64,000 nt of DNA from positions 1,674,001 through 1,738,000 of the forward strand of contig OZ007029.1 in NCBI GenBank assembly GCA_963931575.1, in the 5' to 3' direction. Source of the stretch: Gastranaerophilus sp944325835. Its GTDB lineage: Bacteria; Cyanobacteriota; Vampirovibrionia; Gastranaerophilales; Gastranaerophilaceae. The translations under genes and the position numbers were made by a program. The notes under the pieces are model-generated. The model did not search any database and had not been told where the DNA came from. It worked only from the letters and a program-made list of their open reading frames with translations. Positions within the stretch are counted from its first letter, which is position 1; every line of letters starts with the position of its first letter. Of this stretch, positions 20,053 to 29,869 are shown piece by piece.

Positions 20053-20465
20053 AGCTCTTTAGCTCCTGACAAATTCGTCTCAATTGTTATTAACAATTGA
20101 CGAATTTGAAACATCGCTATTGTAATGTTGCCCTGCTTGCCCCGCTCACGCGGGTCAACACCGGCAACACCGGCTAACGCATTTTAGTTCCATTGATGAT
20201 TACGTTTTTCATTACATACTTCATAGTGTCTATCTCTTGGATAACATTATTTCATATCTAATATCTTAACGCTTATTTATCTATGCAATTTTCAATGTAC
20301 TAACCTCAGTGCTCGTGCACTGATAGAAGAATAGTAAAGACAAACTCGTTAACTCCAGCCTCCATTATACAAGCTATGATTCTTTTCTCATATAACTTCA
20401 CAGGCTTCGACCTGGGATTTGCGTCTTTTTTCTGCCGTCTCATAACGGCTTACGCATTTCTCCCT
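20053..20465. other. 16S-23S internal spacer without tRNA, carrying nested-palindrome repeats
   Basis: The ~410-base spacer has no recognisable tRNA-Ile or tRNA-Ala. It contains a nested palindrome, CAAATTCG (20070-20077) with CGAATTTG (20101-20108) enclosing CAATTGTTA/TAACAATTG. A second module follows, GTTGCC (20127-20132) with GGCAAC (20163-20168), enclosing CCCGC/GCGGG. Both are built like the dispersed repeat family. Confidence 0.7.
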
Positions 20466-21990
<1,525 letters not shown>

Positions 21991-22242
21991 AAAAGTTATG
22001 TCCTTCGTTCATACGCGGCTAGCATATGAACTGCTCGACTTCATTTTTTTATTTCTTTATTCCTTGAACCATTTTCTTAGAATTAACAAGTTCTTGCTTC
22101 GTCTTTCACTATCCTTTTGTCAATGTACGAAATAACTTAACCCTATTTATTTTTGTCTCTTTTCAGACACTCCAATCATTTCAGGGTAGTCTTTCTATAT
22201 TTCAAACCGTTTTAAACAAATCTTCAAACGGCCAGCTTTCTT

Positions 22243-22270
22243 ATTGTATTCGCTGACAATTGTTTGTCAA
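22243..22270 (-). promoter_or_regulatory. rRNA operon promoter
   Basis: On the minus strand TTGACA (22270-22265), 16 bases, TACAAT (22248-22243), about 255 bases upstream of 16S. The 16S leader between (21991-22242) is AT-rich with no gene. Confidence 0.7.
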
Positions 22271-22460
22271 CTACTTTTCACAAAAAACTTAAAATTTCTT
22301 AATCTCGTCTATATTACTATTATTAACTAAATTCTAAATCTTCGGCTTATGGCCTTCCAGCCACGTCCACTATTATTACACAGTGAAATTTTAAAGTCAA
22401 CACTTTTTTTTAAAAATTTTTCAGCAATTTTAATATTTTGTTACAGAAGCCGGAAAACTA

Positions 22461-22487
22461 TAAAGTTTAGCGGATTTACGCCGATAA
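22461..22487 (+). promoter_or_regulatory. Perfect-consensus sigma-28 (FliA) promoter
   Basis: TAAAGTTT (22461-22468), exactly 11 bases, then GCCGATAA (22480-22487): 16 of 16 matches to the enterobacterial sigma-28 consensus. The ATG of the ASQAR gene follows 28 bases later, after an AAAGGGA Shine-Dalgarno. Confidence 0.9.
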
Positions 22488-22515
22488 AAATACTGTATAC
22501 AAAAAGGGAATCACC

Positions 22516-24414
22516 ATGGGATTATCAGCGTCACAGGCAAGATTATTGAGTTTAACTCAACGGATTAACAACAACGAGTTGGAATCCGAGATGATTTCTA
22601 ATGCAAAAATTCATTTGGCAGCAAGAAATACTATTGCCAGTGAAAATTACATTAACGCCCTTGACGGTACTAAATTGGAATACATTTCTTATGACGATAC
22701 GGGGACGCAGGAGAAGGTTTCGCTCACATTTAACTCTATTAATCAGTACACTCCGCTGAAAAATCAGTATGCACTTTTCAATAATGAAAATCAAATCTAC
22801 GTCAGCGCAACTGACGCTGCCAACTTTGAAAATTCCGCTAATTTGTATCAATTTTTGGACTGCTACGGGGTTTTTGATCAGGGCAGGGAGGAATATAACG
22901 AAAAGATGCAAGAGTATGAAGCGCAAATGGATGAATACAACAAGCAAAAAGATGAGTACGACAAAGCGCTTGCCGAATACAATAAGGAAATGAACGAATA
23001 TACTACAAATCTAAACGAATATAATGAAAAACTTGCGCAATATGAGAAAGACTATCAACAATATCTTGCAGACAAGCAAGCATACGAAGATGCGCTGAAT
23101 TCTCCGGATTTATACGCTATATTCAGCGGCGCAGTCGGTGTAAGCACAGATTTGCTGGCTATTCCGTCTACCGGCACACATCCACCCAGCAGCGTTCCCC
23201 AAAGCATGCAGTGTTACTGGTCTGCACTTCACCCGGATGGAACTTACAACCGTGCATCTTGTTATACACACGTACTAGGGTATATTATTGATTATACAGA
23301 GGGTTCATCCGGTGGTACAAACGGACCATATACAACCACAACAGGAGATTCTGTAGATTGCAGCAAAGCCGGTGGCTATATGGGTAACACCTGTAACGCA
23401 GAAATGGCAGAGGTATCTGCCGGCATCAATGAATTGGATGATGACGGCAACTACAAACGTGTTTGCGACGGAACCGATGATTATCGCGGTATAACGGGTG
23501 TTACAAATGCCTTGGAAAAAGCACTGCAAGATCATGCCGCAGGAACAATTTCTGATACAGAATTAAAAATGTGGCGTTTAATAAGTGACTTTGTTGAAAA
23601 TCCGGACGGAACTTTTTCAAAGAAAAGCCTTAAACAAAAAGCGATTGATATGATGTATTTGTCACAAAACTGGGGGTACGCAGAAGGAGTATCCGCAGAA
23701 TTTCCGTATTCAATGTTAAAACCGGAGATGATGGTAGATATTCTTATTAACTTTACAGACGGCGACTTAAAGAACTTAACGCTTGATCCGCCGGACGAAC
23801 CGACCCCGCCGGAACCGTTCACTGAAACGCCGCCGACTATGGAAATCGCAGCTCCGCAAGAACCGGAAATGCCGGAATATACCGACAAAATTTACGATAA
23901 ACCGCTTGCTCAATGGTACACTAACCTCTGGTATATCATGGACGGAAATTCAACTTCTGACGAAATCTATTCTATCTATGATGAGCAGGCGGAATTTGAC
24001 TACTTCACCGTGCCGAATATTTCTAAAACATCAACCCAAGACAGCAATAATTATGTCATAATTTCAGATGATCAGGCCGGTAATCAAGAATGGCTTCAAT
24101 TCGCTATCAACAACGGGCTTGTTACACTTTCGCAGGCTACCTTGAAAAACGATACCAACAGCACAAATATCCGCTGGGAAGGTATTGAATATTCCAGCAC
24201 AAGCGACATCTACGAATCTCAGGACGAAACCAAAATCGCTAAAGCCGAAGCCGAATACCAGAAAACTCTTACCGAAATTCAAGCAGAGGACAAACAATTA
24301 GATATCGAAATTAAAAAACTCGACACAGAACACAGCGCACTTGAAAAAGAACTCGAATCTATTAAAGGCGTTATGCAGAAAAACACCGAAAGGTCATTCT
24401 CCGCGTTCTCGTAG
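22516..24414 (+). CDS. ASQAR-family protein, large tandem member A
   Basis: The 632-residue protein starts MGLSASQARLLSLTQRINNN. Around residues 120-195 is a coiled-coil-like run of imperfect heptads built on EY/YN pairs. The centre is Cys-, Gly- and Asp-bearing, followed near residues 418-455 by a Pro/Glu-rich linker (DPPDEPTPPEPFTETPP). A C-terminal coiled coil ends KNTERSFSAFS. N- and C-termini match the 15.6 kb family member. It lacks a signal peptide but has a perfect sigma-28 promoter, so it is made with late flagellar genes. Likely a flagellar export substrate or filament-associated protein; no specific function is known to me. Confidence 0.82.
   Translation: MGLSASQARLLSLTQRINNNELESEMISNAKIHLAARNTIASENYINALDGTKLEYISYDDTGTQEKVSLTFNSINQYTPLKNQYALFNNENQIYVSATDAANFENSANLYQFLDCYGVFDQGREEYNEKMQEYEAQMDEYNKQKDEYDKALAEYNKEMNEYTTNLNEYNEKLAQYEKDYQQYLADKQAYEDALNSPDLYAIFSGAVGVSTDLLAIPSTGTHPPSSVPQSMQCYWSALHPDGTYNRASCYTHVLGYIIDYTEGSSGGTNGPYTTTTGDSVDCSKAGGYMGNTCNAEMAEVSAGINELDDDGNYKRVCDGTDDYRGITGVTNALEKALQDHAAGTISDTELKMWRLISDFVENPDGTFSKKSLKQKAIDMMYLSQNWGYAEGVSAEFPYSMLKPEMMVDILINFTDGDLKNLTLDPPDEPTPPEPFTETPPTMEIAAPQEPEMPEYTDKIYDKPLAQWYTNLWYIMDGNSTSDEIYSIYDEQAEFDYFTVPNISKTSTQDSNNYVIISDDQAGNQEWLQFAINNGLVTLSQATLKNDTNSTNIRWEGIEYSSTSDIYESQDETKIAKAEAEYQKTLTEIQAEDKQLDIEIKKLDTEHSALEKELESIKGVMQKNTERSFSAFS
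22987..24035 (+). repeat. About 1.05-kb block identical in the two tandem ASQAR genes (first copy)
   Basis: By eye this interval is identical to 24969-26017, while the sequences before and after diverge by scattered substitutions. A second shorter identical patch lies near the 3' ends. Patchy identity indicates gene conversion between the tandem genes. Confidence 0.85.
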
Positions 24415-24446
24415 ATTACATTTTGTAACAAAATCCCGAATATTTT

Positions 24447-24474
24447 TAAAGTTTCAGCCTTTTAGTTCCGATAC
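24447..24474 (+). promoter_or_regulatory. Sigma-28-like promoter of ASQAR gene B
   Basis: TAAAGTTT (24447-24454), 12 bases, then TCCGATAC (24467-24474): full -35 match and 6 of 8 in the -10. It lies in the 83-base gap between the tandem genes, 24 bases before the ATG. Confidence 0.7.
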
Positions 24475-24497
24475 AGGAATTAAAGGACGATAGAATT

Positions 24498-26396
24498 ATG
24501 GGATTATCAGCATCACAGGCAAGATTATTAAGCATAACCCAACGGATTAACAACAACGAGTTGGAATCCGAGATGATTTCTAATGCCAAAATTCAACTGG
24601 CAGCAAGAAATACTATTGCCAGTGAAAATTACATTAATGCCCTTGACGGCACAAAATTGGAATATATTTCTTATGATGATTCCGGAACGCAAGAAAAAGT
24701 TAATTTAACATTTAATTCTATTAACCAGTACACTCCATTGAAAAATCAGTATGCACTTTTCAATAACGAAAATCAAATCTACGTTAGTTCAACTGACGCA
24801 GCTAACTTTGAAAATTCAGATAATTTGTATGAATTTCTTGACTGCTACGGACTCTTTGATAAAGGAAGAGAAGACTTCGCGGCATTAATGGATGAATACA
24901 ATGAGCAAATGGATAAATACAACGAAGAAAGAGCTGAATATGATAAAGAACTGGCTGAATACAATAAAGAAATGAACGAATATACTACAAATCTAAACGA
25001 ATATAATGAAAAACTTGCGCAATATGAGAAAGACTATCAACAATATCTTGCAGACAAGCAAGCATACGAAGATGCGCTGAATTCTCCGGATTTATACGCT
25101 ATATTCAGCGGCGCAGTCGGTGTAAGCACAGATTTGCTGGCTATTCCGTCTACCGGCACACATCCACCCAGCAGCGTTCCCCAAAGCATGCAGTGTTACT
25201 GGTCTGCACTTCACCCGGATGGAACTTACAACCGTGCATCTTGTTATACACACGTACTAGGGTATATTATTGATTATACAGAGGGTTCATCCGGTGGTAC
25301 AAACGGACCATATACAACCACAACAGGAGATTCTGTAGATTGCAGCAAAGCCGGTGGCTATATGGGTAACACCTGTAACGCAGAAATGGCAGAGGTATCT
25401 GCCGGCATCAATGAATTGGATGATGACGGCAACTACAAACGTGTTTGCGACGGAACCGATGATTATCGCGGTATAACGGGTGTTACAAATGCCTTGGAAA
25501 AAGCACTGCAAGATCATGCCGCAGGAACAATTTCTGATACAGAATTAAAAATGTGGCGTTTAATAAGTGACTTTGTTGAAAATCCGGACGGAACTTTTTC
25601 AAAGAAAAGCCTTAAACAAAAAGCGATTGATATGATGTATTTGTCACAAAACTGGGGGTACGCAGAAGGAGTATCCGCAGAATTTCCGTATTCAATGTTA
25701 AAACCGGAGATGATGGTAGATATTCTTATTAACTTTACAGACGGCGACTTAAAGAACTTAACGCTTGATCCGCCGGACGAACCGACCCCGCCGGAACCGT
25801 TCACTGAAACGCCGCCGACTATGGAAATCGCAGCTCCGCAAGAACCGGAAATGCCGGAATATACCGACAAAATTTACGATAAACCGCTTGCTCAATGGTA
25901 CACTAACCTCTGGTATATCATGGACGGAAATTCAACTTCTGACGAAATCTATTCTATCTATGATGAGCAGGCGGAATTTGACTACTTCACCGTGCCGAAT
26001 ATTTCTAAAACATCAACACTAGACAACAACAACTATGTTGTTATTTCTGACGATCTGGCCGGCAATCAAGAATGGCTTCAATTCGCTATCAACAACGGAC
26101 TTGTTACGCTTTCTCAAGCAACATTGAAAAACGATACCAACAGCACAAATATCCGCTGGGAAGGTATTGAATATTCCAGCACAAGCGACATCTACGAATC
26201 TCAGGACGAAACCAAAATCGCTAAAGCCGAAGCCGAATACCAGAAAACTCTTACCGAAATTCAAGCAGAGGACAAACAATTAGATATCGAAATTAAAAAA
26301 CTTGACACCGAACACAGCGCGCTTGAAAAAGAACTCGAATCTATTAAAGGCGTTATGCAGAAAAACACTGAAAGATCGTTCTCCGCCTTTAGCTAA
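24498..26396 (+). CDS. ASQAR-family protein, large tandem member B
   Basis: The 632-residue paralogue of the preceding gene has the same length and architecture. The two proteins differ mainly in residues 15-160 (including the start of the coiled-coil heptads, where B has ALMDEYNEQMDKYNEERAEY) and at a few sites near residue 510. The central ~350 residues are identical. It has its own Shine-Dalgarno (AAAGGACGA) and its own sigma-28-like promoter, so the pair can be transcribed separately. The coiled-coil difference is the main place where the copies could have distinct partners. It ends 2 bases before the convergent yidD stop. Confidence 0.82.
   Translation: MGLSASQARLLSITQRINNNELESEMISNAKIQLAARNTIASENYINALDGTKLEYISYDDSGTQEKVNLTFNSINQYTPLKNQYALFNNENQIYVSSTDAANFENSDNLYEFLDCYGLFDKGREDFAALMDEYNEQMDKYNEERAEYDKELAEYNKEMNEYTTNLNEYNEKLAQYEKDYQQYLADKQAYEDALNSPDLYAIFSGAVGVSTDLLAIPSTGTHPPSSVPQSMQCYWSALHPDGTYNRASCYTHVLGYIIDYTEGSSGGTNGPYTTTTGDSVDCSKAGGYMGNTCNAEMAEVSAGINELDDDGNYKRVCDGTDDYRGITGVTNALEKALQDHAAGTISDTELKMWRLISDFVENPDGTFSKKSLKQKAIDMMYLSQNWGYAEGVSAEFPYSMLKPEMMVDILINFTDGDLKNLTLDPPDEPTPPEPFTETPPTMEIAAPQEPEMPEYTDKIYDKPLAQWYTNLWYIMDGNSTSDEIYSIYDEQAEFDYFTVPNISKTSTLDNNNYVVISDDLAGNQEWLQFAINNGLVTLSQATLKNDTNSTNIRWEGIEYSSTSDIYESQDETKIAKAEAEYQKTLTEIQAEDKQLDIEIKKLDTEHSALEKELESIKGVMQKNTERSFSAFS
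24969..26017 (+). repeat. About 1.05-kb block identical in the two tandem ASQAR genes (second copy)
   Basis: Second copy of the block at 22987-24035. The left breakpoint lies at a single G/A difference within the coiled-coil heptads, the right one at TCAAC in the run before the C-terminal domain. Confidence 0.85.
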
Positions 26397-26398
26397 TA

Positions 26399-26605
26399 CT
26401 AACGCAACGGATCATAACCGCCCGGATTTCCAGGATGACAGCGGCAAATTCGCTTAATTCCCAACCAGCCGCCTTTTAGTAGCCCGTATTTTTCAATAGC
26501 TTGTCTTGTGTATTCCGAACACGTCGGGTAAAACCGGCAATGCGCCGGCGTATATCTGGAAATACTCTGATATATTTTGATTAAAAATAAGATAATCTTT
26601 TTCAT
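26399..26605 (-). CDS. yidD: Membrane protein insertion efficiency factor YidD
   Basis: The 68-residue protein has the family's N-terminal amphipathic helix (MKKIILFLIKIYQSISRYTP) and Cys-rich signature (CRFYPTCSEYTRQAIEKYG, then KRICRCHPGNPGGYDPL). YidD assists YidC-dependent membrane insertion. In many genomes it sits with rpmH-rnpA-yidC; here it stands alone next to flagellar genes. The length is normal for the family. Confidence 0.95.
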   Translation of the reverse strand: MKKIILFLIKIYQSISRYTPAHCRFYPTCSEYTRQAIEKYGLLKGGWLGIKRICRCHPGNPGGYDPLR

Positions 26606-26735
26606 TATTGACCCGATACCTTGAATTTGACAACACTATTACAAATATGATACCATTGCATCCGTAGGGCTTAGCACTATGCTGCTTCATCACACACAAT
26701 TATCGTAGAAATTGGATGAAAGGAGGCATAAAGCT

Positions 26736-26810
26736 ATGGTTGACAAAATAATAATGCTATTACTAGCTTTTGCAATCGCAGTAATAGCATTGAATTTGTT
26801 AAAACTGTAG
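26736..26810 (+). CDS. 24-residue hydrophobic peptide, possible type I toxin or small membrane protein
   Basis: The ORF encodes a single membrane-spanning helix: MVDKIIMLLLAFAIAV, then IALNLLKL. Its ATG is preceded by a near-perfect Shine-Dalgarno (AAAGGAGG) with 10-base spacing, stronger than most genes in this window. A hairpin-forming repeat follows at 26811-26866. A good promoter on the opposite strand at 26872-26900 would yield an antisense RNA through the hairpin and this ORF. That pattern matches type I toxin-antitoxin loci (TisB, Fst, Ldr-like). The promoter might instead serve yidD, so toxicity is only a hypothesis. Confidence 0.5.
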   Translation: MVDKIIMLLLAFAIAVIALNLLKL

Positions 26811-26866
26811 GGTGCGTAGCAAGCCTTGAAGATAATTGCACTAACTCTTTAAGGCTTCGCCCTACA
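26811..26866. repeat. Hairpin repeat between the 24-residue ORF and flhA
   Basis: AAGCCTT (26821-26827) and AAGGCTT (26851-26857) pair, with outer AGGG/CCCT arms. It could end transcription of the small ORF or form the antisense RNA's first stem. It is a fragment-like relative of the dispersed repeats. Confidence 0.5.
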
Positions 26867-26871
26867 TCTAT

Positions 26872-26900
26872 ATTATTTACTATTTTTCACTATTTGTCAA
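26872..26900 (-). promoter_or_regulatory. Minus-strand promoter facing the 24-residue ORF
   Basis: TTGACA (26900-26895), exactly 17 bases, AATAAT (26877-26872) on the minus strand, just past the flhA stop codon. It could drive an antisense RNA to the small ORF, or yidD. Confidence 0.55.
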
Positions 26901-26917
26901 CCCTACATTGTTACTCA

Positions 26918-29023
26918 TTACGCATACGCTTCTCCGATAGTGTCGACAGCTTCAACTTTAATATCTGTTATGAGTTCGGAATATGAAATTACGACGACCG
27001 TTGGCATGTGACGTTCAAGAAGCTGGTATAACGGAAGTCTTATTCTTGGTGAACAAAGAATTACAGGCTGCTGACCGCACGCCTGATGCGCTCTCATCAT
27101 TGTTGTTGCCGTGGTTTCGATTAATTCCTGTACCTGCATAGGATTTAACAGGAACATTGTTCCAAGCTCGGTTCTCTGGCAGCTATCATCAAGAATTTTT
27201 TCCCATTCAGCCGAAAGCGTTAAGGCATACAGAACTTTATCATCCTGAACGTTATACAAACAAATTTGACGGCCCAGCGCCGCTCTCAAACGTTCGGACA
27301 AAATATCCGGCTCCTTGGAAAATCTCGCATAATCACAAAGTCTTTCAAATATAAATATAATATCTTTTATAGAAACTTTTTCTCTGATTAAGTTTACAAA
27401 AATCTTTCTCAAATCACTTGTTGAAATAATCGTTGGTACAAGGTCATTGACAAGTGTAGGGTCTTGAGAACGTACAAGTTCCATAAGTTTAAGTACGTCG
27501 GTTTTTGTCATGACATCATCAACGTAACGTCTTACGCATTCCTGCAGGTGGGTAACGATTACGTCTGTTGCGTCAACCGCCTGAACTGCACGGGTTGATT
27601 TAGCGGCTTCTGCCGAAATCCAGTACGCCTGAGTTTGATATGTCGGGTCAATACCGATAATCGCATCCGGCGGAACATCTTTTCTGATTGAATCCCATTG
27701 ATCCGCAATGACCATAAATTTACCCGGATAAACGTAACCCGTGGCAACGGTATTACCGCGGATTGATATCATATATTCATTCGCATCCAGAGCAGATGAG
27801 TCCATAATTCTTATGTTCGGGATAATATAACCGAGTTCATCCGTAATTCTTTGACGTAAAGCCGCAATCTTTGGAAGCAATTGGCCTTCCTGATCCGGAT
27901 CGGCAATAACAAGAAGGTTAGAACCAACCTGCAGGCTCAACGTGTCAACACCTAAACGCTCATACATTCTGTTCGGATTAACAAGATCCTGCATGTTCTG
28001 ACGTACGTTTTCCAGTTGACCCAATTGTGATTGAACATCCGCATTGATTAATACGGAAAATCCTGCAACACCCAGCGCAATTGCGACAACCGTAAACGGC
28101 AGCCACGGAAGCCCCGTTATCGGGCCGGTTACGGCGAGTAAGCCCAGAAATAACGCCGAGAAAAACAGTGCATACGGTTTTGACATAATCTGTCCGGCAA
28201 CATCAGAACCAAGAGAAGAGCTTTGCGCGGAAGAACGTGTCATAAATATACCGGCCGCAATTGACATCAAGAGTGACGGAACCTGTGATGCAAGACCGTC
28301 ACCGATTGTAAGAATTGTATATTTGGAAAGCGCATCCGCAATAGGCATCTGGTTCATCAAACACCCGATACTTAAACCGCCGATAATGTTAATTAACATA
28401 ATAATAATACCGGCAATAGTATCCCCTTTTACGAACTTCATAGCACCGTCCATGGAACCGAAAAGGTTTGATTCTCTTGATAAGTCCTCACGTTTTTTAG
28501 TTGCTTCTTCCGGCGAAATCAACCCTGCGTTAAAGTCCGCGTCAATCGTCATCTGTTTACCCGGCATTGCGTCTAATGCGAAACGTGCCGCAACTTCCGC
28601 GATACGTTCGGCACCTTTTGTGATTACCATAAACTGTACAACCGTAATAATTAAGAAGATTACGGCACCTACAATCATATTACCGCCGGTTACGAAGGTT
28701 CCAAACGCGTGTATTACTTCACCCGCCTCGCCTTTTGCCAGAATTAAACGGGTTGAAGCTATTGACAATACAAGCCTGAACATCGTTCCCAGAAGAATAA
28801 TGGACGGGAAGGACGAAAGTTCCAGAGTTTTTTGAACATAAAGCGCAAACATCATCAGGACAATTCCGAGGGTAATGTTTAAACAAATACAAACGTTAAC
28901 AACCCAGTTTGGAAGTTCAACCAACAATATGACAATAAGGAACAGTACAAAGACTGCCATAAATATTTCACTTAATGGATTTCCGCCTGAACCGCTTCCT
29001 TGTTGTGCCTGAGCCTGTGCCAT
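26918..29023 (-). CDS. flhA: Flagellar export apparatus protein FlhA
   Basis: FlhA forms the nonameric export gate of the flagellar type III system. The 701-residue protein has seven to eight membrane helices in the first ~320 residues. Visible are GTMFRLVLSIASTRLIL, the FHIPEP-family loop QFMVITKGAERIAEVAARF, then LDAMPGKQMTID, and MDGAMKFVKGDTIAG. A cytoplasmic C-terminal domain of about 360 residues recruits chaperone-substrate complexes. The ATG sits 3 bases after the fliH stop. The N-terminus (MAQAQAQQGSGSGG) is low-complexity. Injectisome SctV is the alternative, but fliF, fliE and sigma-28 sites nearby favour a flagellum. Confidence 0.93.
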   Translation of the reverse strand: MAQAQAQQGSGSGGNPLSEIFMAVFVLFLIVILLVELPNWVVNVCICLNITLGIVLMMFALYVQKTLELSSFPSIILLGTMFRLVLSIASTRLILAKGEAGEVIHAFGTFVTGGNMIVGAVIFLIITVVQFMVITKGAERIAEVAARFALDAMPGKQMTIDADFNAGLISPEEATKKREDLSRESNLFGSMDGAMKFVKGDTIAGIIIMLINIIGGLSIGCLMNQMPIADALSKYTILTIGDGLASQVPSLLMSIAAGIFMTRSSAQSSSLGSDVAGQIMSKPYALFFSALFLGLLAVTGPITGLPWLPFTVVAIALGVAGFSVLINADVQSQLGQLENVRQNMQDLVNPNRMYERLGVDTLSLQVGSNLLVIADPDQEGQLLPKIAALRQRITDELGYIIPNIRIMDSSALDANEYMISIRGNTVATGYVYPGKFMVIADQWDSIRKDVPPDAIIGIDPTYQTQAYWISAEAAKSTRAVQAVDATDVIVTHLQECVRRYVDDVMTKTDVLKLMELVRSQDPTLVNDLVPTIISTSDLRKIFVNLIREKVSIKDIIFIFERLCDYARFSKEPDILSERLRAALGRQICLYNVQDDKVLYALTLSAEWEKILDDSCQRTELGTMFLLNPMQVQELIETTATTMMRAHQACGQQPVILCSPRIRLPLYQLLERHMPTVVVISYSELITDIKVEAVDTIGEAYA

Positions 29024-29026
29024 CCG

Positions 29027-29725
29027 TTAAATCTCTCTCAATGCTTTTGTGATAATATCGACCTGTGTGTCGATAGTAACATCTATTATCCCGTTTGTTG
29101 TTTGAATTATTCCGCCGCCCTGCGTGATTGAAGCATCCGGAACAATCATTATTTTAACATCTAATCCCGCATTTTCCAACATTGTCGGAATCTGTTGTTT
29201 GACATTTGCAACATCAGACGGGTTCAACTTCAACATTACCTTTGTTTCTTCCTTGGATAACTCTTTTAAACACTCCTGAATATTGGCAATTATCAAATCC
29301 GGATTTTGCTGTACTTCTGTTTTAATGATTTTTTTTGCGATATCAATGCTTATTGCAAGGATTTCAGGCGCTATTGCGTCAAAAACCGCCTGCTCGGCAC
29401 CGGCAAATTTTATAATCTGGGATTTCAACTGTGCGATATCATGTTCGGCCTGCGCAATTCCGTTGTCATAACCTTCTTTTGCAGCAGCTTCACGAATTGT
29501 CGTAGCCTCTTCACGTGCCCGCGAAATAAGATTCCTGTCGTCAATACGGCGAAACCCTCTGCGCCTATCCCCGCGGCGTCTTTCATAACGTTGTTTGAAA
29601 TCTATATTATCCAGATCAAAAAGGTCTATCTTGTAACTCTCGCCCTCCTTGACCGTTTCTTCTGCGGCTTGCGGCTGACTAACCTCTTCGACTTCGGTTT
29701 TCTTTATGTTCTTTTTGATAATCAT
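29027..29725 (-). CDS. fliH: Flagellar assembly protein FliH
   Basis: FliH tethers the export ATPase FliI to the C-ring. The 232-residue protein has an acidic N-terminus, an Arg-rich patch (RYERRRGDRRRGFRR, about residues 48-62) and a long Ala/Glu-rich coiled coil with GxxxG-like spacing (AAAKEGYDNGIAQAEHDI). The C-terminal FliH/V-ATPase E-type domain ends DASITQGGGIIQTTNGIIDV. It lies between the fliG-like gene and flhA. No fliI follows, which is unusual because fliH-fliI is the common order. Confidence 0.85.
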   Translation of the reverse strand: MIIKKNIKKTEVEEVSQPQAAEETVKEGESYKIDLFDLDNIDFKQRYERRRGDRRRGFRRIDDRNLISRAREEATTIREAAAKEGYDNGIAQAEHDIAQLKSQIIKFAGAEQAVFDAIAPEILAISIDIAKKIIKTEVQQNPDLIIANIQECLKELSKEETKVMLKLNPSDVANVKQQIPTMLENAGLDVKIMIVPDASITQGGGIIQTTNGIIDVTIDTQVDIITKALREI

Positions 29726-29869
29726 TTATTCTACCTTAGGGTTAATGAGTTAATCGCGGTCTGCGACCGCTGTTAATAAGGGTTATGGGAATTAACCCGG
29801 ATTTATTCTCTTCAATTTTGGCTATATTCCTTATTAACTATTTAACCTATTAACTTATTAACCCCTATA
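29726..29869. other. fliH-fliG spacer with short repeats
   Basis: This 144-base gap holds a GCGGT/ACCGC hairpin and several copies of TTAATAA/TTATTAA and TTAACC-like motifs. No ORF is seen. It separates otherwise tightly packed flagellar genes. Confidence 0.4.

Noticed and set aside
20053..20465. tRNA genes in the 16S-23S spacer
   Set aside because: No T-loop GGTTCGAATCC-like sequence or acceptor-stem pairing on either strand.
28044..28835. 263-codon plus-strand ORF opposite flhA
   Set aside because: It is antisense to conserved FlhA transmembrane sequence and reads as its shadow.
26918..29023. Injectisome SctV rather than FlhA
   Set aside because: fliE, fliF and fliH are adjacent and sigma-28 promoters are close by; no injectisome-specific gene is seen.
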